Assembly: GCA_964506245.1 (NCBI GenBank) | Contig: CAZDKK010000007.1 | Span: 1 to 64,000 of the forward strand | Direction: 5' to 3' | DNA length: 64,000 nt | Source: CAZDKK01 sp964506245 | GTDB taxonomy: Bacteria; Eisenbacteria; RBG-16-71-46; CAIMUX01; WJJG01 | Shown here: positions 42,922-52,008 of the stretch, in pieces | Layout: the number at the start of each line of letters is the position of its first letter | Numbering within the stretch: the first letter of the stretch is position 1 | Program-made: the position numbers and the translations under genes | Notes under the pieces: generated by a model | Database searches by the model: none | What the model saw: the letters and a program-made list of their open reading frames with translations, nothing else | What the model was told of the DNA's origin: nothing

Positions 42922-45900
42922 ATGTCCGCCTACTGGAGGGCGCTCGGGTTCGCCGCCTGCGCGAGCCTCTGTGTGATCCTGGCAACCTCGCCCAAGGCCG
43001 CGGATCTTCCGCACAGCAGCATCCCACTCACGCTGCCGTCCCTCGGCGACCGAACTCAGGCGCATCCGTCCAAGGGCATCACCGCCGGCCCGGTCGCGAG
43101 CGCCTGGCTGGCGAAGCGCCCCTGCGGTCCCGTCGGTCAGCCTGCCCGGAGCGCGGAGGAGACGCTGCGGGCGATGCGCGCGCGCCTGGCGGCTCTGGCC
43201 GAGGCCCGCCGCCTGGGCCTGACCGGCGCGATCGGCAGCTCCCAGCGCATCACCCCGAGCGCCGTCGCGGAGCTGGCGCGGATCAAGCAGGCCAACCCGC
43301 GCTCGCTGATAGTGGCGTGGCACGAGTCCGGCAGCCCGCGCTTCCTCGCGGGCACGGATCTCGCGCCGGGAGCGCGTTTGGCCGCGCAGGATCCGGTGGC
43401 GATGGCCTCGGCGTTTCTCGGCCTGAACCGCGGCTTGCTCCAGGTCGACGACCCATCCTCCGAGCTGATTCCCCGCGGCGTCGAGGTCGACCGCCGCGGA
43501 TACGCCGCGGTCCGCCTCCAGCAGCAGTACCGCGGCCTCGAGATCTGGGGCCGCGATGCCGTCGTGCGCGTGGCCCCCTCGGGGAGGGTGATCGGCTATT
43601 CGGGCCAGCTTCACCCGACCCCGGCCGGACTCGAGACGACCCCGCTCCTCGGCGCGCCGGCGGCCCGGGACATCGCCCTGACGGCGTTGTCCGCACGCGA
43701 CGGGGTCCAGGCCACCGAGGAGCAGACGCGTCTGATCCTCTACCCCTGCGCGAACAGCCTGCGGCTGGCCTGGGCGGTGACGGCCGCCGCGGGCTTGGGG
43801 TACCGGACCATCGCCTTCGTCGATGCGCGCACGGGCGATCTGCTCCACACCCTCAGCCTGGTGCGTGAGGACGGGCCTGCCACGGGCAGCGGCGTGGATC
43901 TGCGCGGGGCCAGCCGAACGCTGGGGCTGTGGCAGGTGGACAGCGAGTATCTCATGATCGACACGCGCAAGCCGATGTGGGATCCCGCCGCCAGCCAGAT
44001 GCCGAACGATCCGCGCGGCGCCATCTGGACGGTCACCGCGAACCACACGGATGGGTCGCAGCTCACACACGTTCACTCCGCGGATCCCAATGACTGGCCC
44101 GCGAACGCGGTCAGCGCCACGACCTGTGCCGGGCATTTCTACGACTATCTCTCCGACGCCTTTGGTCGCAACAGCCACGACGGCGAGGGACGCACCCTCA
44201 TGCTCGTGGTCGACTACTCGCAGGATCTCGTGAATGCTTTCTGGAACGGCAACTGCGTCGCCATCGGCAACGGCGACGGCCAACAGAGCGGCGACCTCGC
44301 GGGGGCGCTCGACGTGGTCGGGCACGAGCTGGGCCACGCAGTCGTAGGCTTCACGGCCGGGCTGGTCTACGAGTTCCAGTCGGGAGCCATGGACGAGCAC
44401 TTCGCCGACGTCTTCGGCGCGCTCCTCGAGTTCGAGGTCGACGGCGCACAGGCCGACTGGCTGATGGCCGAGGACGTCTGGACGCCGGGGACACCCGGGG
44501 ACTGCATGCGCGACATGGAGAACCCCGCCTCCGTGGCCATCGAGGGGCTCGGCCAACCGTATCCGGACCACATGGACGACTACTTCGAGCTGACCGCGGG
44601 GCAGGATCACGGCGGCGTGCACATCAACAACATGATCCCCAGCCGCGCCTTTGTGATCGTCGCCACCGCCATCGGGCGCGACAAGGCAGCCCAGATCTGG
44701 TACCGCGCCCTCACGCAGTTCCTCAACCGCAACTCGCAGTTCATCGATCTGCGGCTGGCCGCCGTCCAGTCGGCCGCCGACCTGTACGGCGCCGACTCCG
44801 CCGAGCAGCAGGCGGTCGAGGAGGCCTTCGACACCGTGGGCATCATCGGCGGATCGGGAACGGCGGATCCCCCGGCGCTGCCCGACAACGAGGGCGACGA
44901 CTTCGTGGCCGCGTGCTCGGCGACGATGGACTACCTCGGCAATCTCTCCCTCGGTCACATCTTCCGGATTCCGCCCGATTGGTCGGGGGGCGAGACCCCG
45001 GTGGACATCTCGCAGAACGCCATGGGCGAGGGCGGGCGGCCGAGCTTCTCCGACGATGGCCAGAGGGTCACGTGGGTGGCCGCGGACAAGAACATCTACT
45101 TCGCCAGATCGGACGGAACCGAGCGGATGCAGCTCTCCACCGGCACGGCCGCCGGCATCTGGTGGAGCGTGGCGCTCAGCGCGGATGCGCGCTACCTCGC
45201 CGCGAAGACCGAGGAGCTGGATGGCCGCGTCTTCATCTTCGACATCCTCGAGCCCGAGAACAGCGACTGGGTCATGCTCTACGCGCAGAACGACGGCGGC
45301 CAGACGAACAGCACGGTCGCCTTCGTCGACGTGATGGAGTTCTCGGTCGCGGGTGACTACCTCCTCTACGACGCGGTCAACCAGGTTGAGGTCGAGGGAG
45401 AGGTCTACGAATACTGGGACATCAACCTGCTCCGGTTGTCGGACCGCCAGTGCTTCCGCCTCTTCCAGTCGTTGCCGCGGGGCGAGAGCATCGGCAACCC
45501 CACCTTCGCCCAGAACAAGGACCACATCATCGCCTTCGACTACATGGACGCGACCGGCCACATCTACTGCATGGCCTGTGACACGCAGGATGGCACCGTG
45601 GGGGTGATCACGGACAATCAATCCTCGCTGGGTCGACCGGCCTTCTCCGGCGATGACACGCAGGTCTACTACCAGTTCGGGCCGATGGAGTGCAACCAGG
45701 AGCCCGGGGGCATGATGCTCTGGAAGGTCACCCTGGAGGAGGACGGGCTGACGGGCAGCGGCGACGACAGCGCGTGGCTCTGTCCCCTGGGCTACCCGGT
45801 CTGGTTCACGATCGGGGATCGGCCCGCGCCGGTGCTGCTCCAGGATCTCGACGCCTTCTGGGCCGGCTCGGAGGCCATCGTGCGGTGGCAGGTGGCTGCG

Positions 45901-46431
45901 CCGTCGCTCTTCACCGGGTTCGATGTGGAGCGCGCCGCCTCCCCGGCGGGACCGTTCGAGCAGATCAACGCGGACCCGATTCCGACCATGGGGAGCGAGA
46001 GCGGGATCTTCAGCTACACGGATCCCGCCCCGGTCGCGAGCGCCGAGCTGTTCTACAGCGTCTACGGGATTCGCTCTGCCGGAGCGCGGGTCGCGCTGGG
46101 CACCGTCCGGCTCGCCGCCGGGGGGAACGGCCAGGTGCCGCGCTTCGCGCAGGTTCGGTCGAGCGTGCCCAGCCCGCTCCGCGGCCGCGGCTTGCTCAGG
46201 TTCACGTTGCCGCTGCGCGCGGCCGGGATGAAGACCGAGGTAGCGGTCTTCGACATCACCGGGCGCCAGGTCGCCCTTCCCTCACCCGCGGCCTATCTAT
46301 CACCGGGTGAGCACGCGCTGGAATGGCAGGCCCTCGACCCTAGCGGCCGGCCCCTGGCGACGGGTGAGTACTACCTGCGCGTGAGGATGGGCTCGGAGGT
46401 GAGCAGCGGGGTGGTCTCTATCGTGCGCTGA
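42922..46431 (+). CDS. Secreted M4-family (thermolysin-like) metalloprotease with FlgD-like tail
   Basis: A 1169-residue exported zinc protease. Signal peptide, then a FTP/PepSY-like propeptide (QQQYRGLEIWGRDAVVRVAP, GVQATEEQTRLILYP). In the catalytic domain HELGH at 468-472, with Glu492 in MDEHFADVFG as third zinc ligand, and His567 in DHGGVHINN as the transition-state His, are all present. Next comes a TolB/PD40-like propeller (GGRPSFSDDGQRVTWVAADK, FARSDGTERMQLSTG) and a FlgD-like end (VPSPLRGRGLLRFTLPL, VFDITGRQVALP, GEYYLRVRM). Likely an active extracellular endopeptidase. The ATG follows CGGAGGAAGGGCC. Confidence 0.92.
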   Translation: MSAYWRALGFAACASLCVILATSPKAADLPHSSIPLTLPSLGDRTQAHPSKGITAGPVASAWLAKRPCGPVGQPARSAEETLRAMRARLAALAEARRLGLTGAIGSSQRITPSAVAELARIKQANPRSLIVAWHESGSPRFLAGTDLAPGARLAAQDPVAMASAFLGLNRGLLQVDDPSSELIPRGVEVDRRGYAAVRLQQQYRGLEIWGRDAVVRVAPSGRVIGYSGQLHPTPAGLETTPLLGAPAARDIALTALSARDGVQATEEQTRLILYPCANSLRLAWAVTAAAGLGYRTIAFVDARTGDLLHTLSLVREDGPATGSGVDLRGASRTLGLWQVDSEYLMIDTRKPMWDPAASQMPNDPRGAIWTVTANHTDGSQLTHVHSADPNDWPANAVSATTCAGHFYDYLSDAFGRNSHDGEGRTLMLVVDYSQDLVNAFWNGNCVAIGNGDGQQSGDLAGALDVVGHELGHAVVGFTAGLVYEFQSGAMDEHFADVFGALLEFEVDGAQADWLMAEDVWTPGTPGDCMRDMENPASVAIEGLGQPYPDHMDDYFELTAGQDHGGVHINNMIPSRAFVIVATAIGRDKAAQIWYRALTQFLNRNSQFIDLRLAAVQSAADLYGADSAEQQAVEEAFDTVGIIGGSGTADPPALPDNEGDDFVAACSATMDYLGNLSLGHIFRIPPDWSGGETPVDISQNAMGEGGRPSFSDDGQRVTWVAADKNIYFARSDGTERMQLSTGTAAGIWWSVALSADARYLAAKTEELDGRVFIFDILEPENSDWVMLYAQNDGGQTNSTVAFVDVMEFSVAGDYLLYDAVNQVEVEGEVYEYWDINLLRLSDRQCFRLFQSLPRGESIGNPTFAQNKDHIIAFDYMDATGHIYCMACDTQDGTVGVITDNQSSLGRPAFSGDDTQVYYQFGPMECNQEPGGMMLWKVTLEEDGLTGSGDDSAWLCPLGYPVWFTIGDRPAPVLLQDLDAFWAGSEAIVRWQVAAPSLFTGFDVERAASPAGPFEQINADPIPTMGSESGIFSYTDPAPVASAELFYSVYGIRSAGARVALGTVRLAAGGNGQVPRFAQVRSSVPSPLRGRGLLRFTLPLRAAGMKTEVAVFDITGRQVALPSPAAYLSPGEHALEWQALDPSGRPLATGEYYLRVRMGSEVSSGVVSIVR

Positions 46432-46446
46432 TTCGGAGCGACCCTG

Positions 46447-46905
46447 TCAGCGGGGATGAACAGCCGCGGGGTTGTCCTTGCGCAACCGGATCAGCGTCAG
46501 ACCGCGCTTCGCGCCGACCTTCCTGGTTCCGCAGGGTGCGTATCCGGCCCGCAGATAGAGACGCATGCCCGTGGCCGTAGCCTGTGGCCGCTCCAGCAGG
46601 AAGCAAGGCGCTTCGGGATGCCGGGACTCGACCCAGGCGAGCGCGCGCCGGCCGATGCCGCGGTTGCGGAACGCCGGGTCAATCGACAAGACATGGATCC
46701 AGACGGCACCGTCCGCGCCGTGAAGAAGCGCCAGCCCGCCCACCGTCCTCTTGCCCAGAAGTATCCTGAACACGCGGCCAGCCTGCATTGGGCTCTCGCC
46801 GGACCGCGCTTCAGCCATCCACGGGGCGGTTTTCTCGAACAGCGGGATTTCCTCCGCAAAGACCAGCGTCGCCGGCCGGGCCGGTCGTGCGGCCAGTTCT
46901 CGCAT
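46447..46905 (-). CDS. GNAT-family N-acetyltransferase
   Basis: A 152-residue GNAT protein. The acetyl-CoA motif is HVLSIDPAFRNRGIGRRALA (R-x-x-G-x-G), and LYLRAGYAPCGTRKV matches the C-terminal motif. The substrate is unknown. The start follows GGAGGTGTGAC, whose TGA is the stop of the upstream lipoprotein gene, so translation is coupled to it. Confidence 0.85.
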   Translation of the reverse strand: MRELAARPARPATLVFAEEIPLFEKTAPWMAEARSGESPMQAGRVFRILLGKRTVGGLALLHGADGAVWIHVLSIDPAFRNRGIGRRALAWVESRHPEAPCFLLERPQATATGMRLYLRAGYAPCGTRKVGAKRGLTLIRLRKDNPAAVHPR

Positions 46906-46906
46906 G

Positions 46907-47605
46907 TCACACCTCCTGCCGCCTGCAGCCCTGGCCCGCGATCAGGCTGCTCCGGCTCGGAGCCGTGCCCCGGTCGGGTCCCTCGCCTGCCGACACCGGC
47001 TGGAGCGGCAGCTCCACCGATCGCTCCAGGCGAACCACGACCTCTTGCCCGGGCGCCAGGTGGATCTCTCCCCGCTTGGTCGCCAGCACGACCGCAGTCC
47101 CCGGGCCCAGCTGGCTGGCGTCTCCGACCGCCGTGGGTCCGGCCCCAACCATCACCGCGCCCAAGAACCCGCTGAGAGGCCCCACCGCAGCGGTCCTCTC
47201 CTGGTCGTCGTGGACCTCGGAGGCAGCCACGAAACGAAGAGGCTGCACCTCAGTGGGATGTGGCGGCTGAGCATCGATTCCGATCGCGGTGAAGCGAATC
47301 GTCATGTGCGCGCGTCCCCCCCCGCGGGCCGCTCCCTGTATGTCGCTCACACTGCCGCGGATCGTCGTCCTCTCGGGCACCACCAGCGCGTCGCCCACGA
47401 AGATCGCCTCGGCCGTCTGTCCCAAGATCAGGTCCCCGCTCCGGTTTCGGCCGGTGTCGAGCGAGTCACCCAGGCGGATCAGCAGATGCGTGCCCGCCGG
47501 CAGCGTCACCGTCCGCTCCTGCGCCTGTCGCTTGCAGCCGAAACCGAGTAGCAGCGATGCAGTGATGATGCCGACCACGCAGTGATTCGCCCCCATTTGG
47601 CGCAT
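46907..47605 (-). CDS. Lipoprotein, function unknown (sigma-54-controlled candidate)
   Basis: A 232-residue lipoprotein (LLLGFGC lipobox, Cys near 24). The mature part begins TVTLPAGTHLLIRLGDSLDT and goes on with SGDLILGQTAEAIFVGDALV, VPERTTIRGSVSDIQGAARG and GGRAHMTIRF. This beta-rich pattern is common in proteins of acidobacteria-like Gram-negatives and resembles surface or matrix anchoring domains, but no function is known to me. ATG 47605 follows GGGAGGCGAAGACG. One base separates it from the GNAT gene. A sigma-54-type promoter is found 66 bases upstream of the start. Confidence 0.72.
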   Translation of the reverse strand: MRQMGANHCVVGIITASLLLGFGCKRQAQERTVTLPAGTHLLIRLGDSLDTGRNRSGDLILGQTAEAIFVGDALVVPERTTIRGSVSDIQGAARGGGRAHMTIRFTAIGIDAQPPHPTEVQPLRFVAASEVHDDQERTAAVGPLSGFLGAVMVGAGPTAVGDASQLGPGTAVVLATKRGEIHLAPGQEVVVRLERSVELPLQPVSAGEGPDRGTAPSRSSLIAGQGCRRQEV

Positions 47606-47681
47606 CGTCTTCGCCTCCCTGTCCACGCGCCCCTCTCCAGGAACGGGCCGTCCTGACCGGCGGACGCTCGGCCACCGACCC

Positions 47682-47698
47682 AGCATGGAGGGTGCCAA
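47682..47698 (-). promoter_or_regulatory. Sigma-54 (-24/-12) promoter
   Basis: The minus strand reads TTGGCAC-N5-ATGCT. The invariant GG and GC are ten bases apart, as sigma-54 requires, and only the first T of the -12 TTGC element differs. Transcription would start near 47671, before the lipoprotein-GNAT pair. Confidence 0.65.
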
Positions 47699-47784
47699 CC
47701 CCGGCCCCATTGGCGATCTCGGGCTCTTCGCGGCAGTTGTGCCGTCCACCCAGCGACAACAGCTCCCGCGATCCGGCCCCGGCG

Positions 47785-47818
47785 TTGTAGAAATCACAAA
47801 GGGCTTGTAACTCCTACA
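47785..47818 (-). promoter_or_regulatory. Candidate enhancer site for an NtrC-type regulator
   Basis: An unusually AT-rich patch about 115-145 bases upstream of the predicted sigma-54 start. It holds overlapping TTGT/ACAA inverted repeats (for example ACAA-N5-TTGT) and an outer TGTAG...CTACA pair. Position fits an upstream activator site. Binding is inferred only. Confidence 0.35.
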
Positions 47819-48447
47819 CGGTTTGCCTGGGACGCGGGCGAGCCAGGAGATTCGGGAGATCTCACGCAATCCGCAGCCCACCGAGGAGTTGCCGCGCAGG
47901 CGGTCGCCGTGCTCCCCTCGGCACGCTTTCTGACTATCGGAAGAATCGCCCGGCTGGCTCCGCGAACGCGGGGCCGAACGATGTGACGTGAAACGCGATG
48001 TTGGAGCGTCGTCTCACGGGAGAGCCCGGCGCATGGCAGTCCGCCTGGGATCTGCGTGGCGCAGACGCTCCCCACGGCGTCGATCAGCACATGGGGCGTT
48101 CTCCTCGGTTCTCGACGCATGGCGAGACCCGGTGTGTGTCTATCGATCCGCAACACAGGCTGGGGCAAATCGCGCTAGGGGACAGGCAACCTGGGCTGCA
48201 ACACAGGCTCGCTGGGATTCGCTGTCAGCTCGAAGCCGCAGGAGACCTTCCCGCGGCGTCCCCCCCCGTAGGGGGGACGCCGGCCGGGGAGTTCGGGAGC
48301 CGCAGACCGGCAAGGACGCGGACTGGCGGCAGTGGCTGGTCATGGAACTCAAAACGACCTGCGGACCGGTCCACCGGAGATCTCATCCGTGGAGCAGCAT
48401 CGGACCGGAAGGGCGGGGCCCCGCTTACTATCGTGCCGGGGCCCCGC
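47819..48447. other. Long intergenic region with hairpin and short direct repeat
   Basis: I see no supportable gene; ORFs on the plus strand are GC-driven and overlap a real gene on the other strand. Two structures stand out. One is a perfect 11-pair hairpin (GGCGTCCCCCC, five-base loop, GGGGGGACGCC) at 48255-48281. The other is a 16-base direct repeat CGGGGCCCCGCTTACT at 48414-48429 and 48437-48452, the second copy covering the stop codon of the lipoprotein gene. Confidence 0.5.
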
Positions 48448-49017
48448 TTACTCTCCGGGCAGGTTCTGCGCCAGGATCCTCGCCTTCCGCGCCAACAAGG
48501 CTGCAGACCGCAGATCGTCGCGGGCGCGTGCCTCCTCGGCGCTTCCCAGAAGCTCGCGCACGGCCTCCAGCCGCTCGGACGACTCCGGGGTCATCCGCAC
48601 GCGATCGACCCGATCCAGCCGTTCGCGCGCGAGCCTGGCATCCTCGTCGACCTGCTTGGTCAGCCGGTCACGCTCCTCAGCCGAGAGCTGCACGATCACC
48701 AGTGGAAACGTCTCGACCGGGGCGGCCGGCGGCGCGGGGTTCGCAGGCACGGCCGCCGGCGTGGGAGCGGGCGACGCGGCGGTCGACGCCGGCTTGCGGG
48801 CTGCGGGCTTCGAGGCGTTGTCGGGCGTCGGCGGCACCGTCGGCGCCGTGATCTCCGGAGCGTCCCGGCGCGACAGCACGGCGCAGCCGCATAGCGCCGG
48901 GAGCAGAAGGAGCGAGACCGCCAGGCAGCCACCGGCGGCCCATCGCCCGCCGGCGGCCTTCACTGCCGCGGTACCAGGCTGTCCGACCCCGATTGCGACG
49001 CGGAAGGCTTCAGGCAT
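48448..49017 (-). CDS. Lipoprotein of the two-component operon
   Basis: A 189-residue protein with a hydrophobic segment and lipobox-like LPALCGC (Cys near 45), then a Pro/Ala-rich linker. The C-terminal half is charged and helical (LTKQVDEDARLARERLDRVD, SSERLEAVRELLGSAEEARA), likely coiled coil. No family is recognised. It overlaps the kinase gene by 8 bases and so is part of the operon. It may be the envelope sensor partner or output of the kinase, in the way periplasmic accessory proteins work with Zra/Cpx-like systems; this is inference. Confidence 0.68.
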   Translation of the reverse strand: MPEAFRVAIGVGQPGTAAVKAAGGRWAAGGCLAVSLLLLPALCGCAVLSRRDAPEITAPTVPPTPDNASKPAARKPASTAASPAPTPAAVPANPAPPAAPVETFPLVIVQLSAEERDRLTKQVDEDARLARERLDRVDRVRMTPESSERLEAVRELLGSAEEARARDDLRSAALLARKARILAQNLPGE

Positions 49018-50532
49018 TTCCGTTCCACCCGCCCGGCACTTCCAGGACGAAGCGCGTGCCCCTCTCCTCGGCCGGCTCGATCCAGACGCGGCCGCCGTGC
49101 ATCTCGACCGATTGCCGCACCAGGGTCAGCCCGATGCCCGTCCCTTGGGCCTTGGTCGTGTAGAAGGCATCGAAGACCTTCTCGCGCATCTCGGCCGGCA
49201 TGCCGGGGCCGTTGTCCGCCAGCATCAGCCGCAGCCCCGTTGCGGTTCGGGTGGAGCGTATCACGATCTGATCCCCCTCGCCCCCCGCCATTGCCTCGAG
49301 GGAGTTGCGCATCAGGTTCAGCAGCGCCTGGCGCAGGATCTCCGGATCGATCCAGGCCTCCGGCAGTTCCGGCGCGAGATCCAGCTCCAGCCGCACGCCA
49401 GCTGTCATCGCCTCCAGGGAGAGGGCCCGACCGACCTCTTCGAGGAGCTGGTTGACATCGGTCCAACGCATGACCGGCGGCCGCACGCGGGCGATCTTCA
49501 GGAACCCGCGCACCGCTCCGTCCAGTTCGGCAAATCCCTGCGCCGCGCTATCGGCATGATGGCGGGTCAGCGCCGGATCGGCACCATCGCTGCTGCGGAT
49601 CGCTTCCAGGTCGAGCTCGATCGTCTGCAGCTGATTGCGCATCTCGTGAGCGACGCCCGTGGCGACCTCGCCGAGCCGGGCCAATGCTCGGGATTGTCCC
49701 TCGAGCACGGCCCGGTCGTCGGATCGCCCGGATTCCGGGGTCGGGGAATCCGCGCTGCGCTGCCGCGATTCGCGGGTCCATCGTTCACCCAGGACGTTCA
49801 ACCCGTGCGCCAGTCGGCCGAACTCGTCCAAGCCGGACTCCGGGAGAGCCTGATACTGCCCCTCGCGCAACGCCTCGATCCCCGCCTCGATGACCCGGAA
49901 CCGCCCACGCAAAACGCGCCCGAGAAAGACCCCGGCCGCGGCGGCGATGGAGACGACGATGAGCGCCGTCAGCAGCCCCCGCGACACGGCCCCGCGGACG
50001 GCCGACCGCAGGAAGGCCCCCTCGATGGAGACCCGGATCGACGCGTACGGCCTTCCGTCCACAGAGATGGCGGTTTGGGTCTGATAGGTCGGGAGGTGAC
50101 GCCAGAGCTCCCACAGCGCCTGCACGGATTGGGGCAGGGTTCGCGGCACCGGCAGCGGGAGATCGGCGGGCTCGATGGCACCGATGTGCGAGGACTGCGG
50201 GTGCGCCACCACAATCCCCGCGGGGGACAGGAGCGAGACGCGCAGGACCGAGGGCGCCGGCGCGGCCGCGTCCACCATCACCGCGCGCAGGCGTGGATCC
50301 TGTCCCAGTTCCTCGACAGGGTGCGGCCCGGGCTCAGCGACGATCCGGGACAGCTCGCGCATCACGCTGCCCGTGACCAGGTCGGCCTCGACCCGCGCCT
50401 GCCGGGCTGCTTGGCGCACCGCGCCGGTCAGCTCGAGGAAGCCGGAGACAACGACCAGCACGACGCCGACAAGCAACACCGATGCGATCTGGCGGCTGAC
50501 CCACGAAGCCCGCATGCCTCCCCCGCGCCCGG

Positions 50533-50536
<4 letters not shown>
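49010..50536 (-). CDS. Membrane sensor histidine kinase (NtrB/ZraS-like)
   Basis: A 508-residue sensor kinase. One transmembrane segment at about residues 18-36 (IASVLLVGVVLVVVSGFLEL), a periplasmic domain to about 195, and a second membrane segment (GLLTALIVVSIAAAAGVFLG). Then a HAMP-like linker and the H-box AHEMRNQLQTIELDLEAI with His297. The ATPase has NLMRNSLEAM (N-box), ADNGPGMP (G1) and AQGTGIGLTLVRQSVEMHGG (G2). The start ATG overlaps the regulator stop as ATGA, so translation is coupled; a Met seven codons later is possible. The stimulus is unknown. Confidence 0.9.
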
Positions 50537-51921
<1,385 letters not shown>

Positions 51922-52008
51922 CGGTGACAGAGATTGGCCTCCATGGCCCCGGGAAATTCCCCTGGGGGGGCACGCGCGGCGGGCTCGCCCATCCGGGATG
52001 GCTCGGGC

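Noticed and set aside
12561..46431. Firm claim of type IX secretion for FlgD-tailed proteins
   Set aside because: The tails look similar to sorting domains, but no T9SS component is in the window and FlgD-like Ig domains occur without T9SS.
47988..48894. Overlapping plus-strand ORFs in the gene-free stretch
   Set aside because: They extend into the antisense of the lipoprotein gene and show no protein family or ribosome site.
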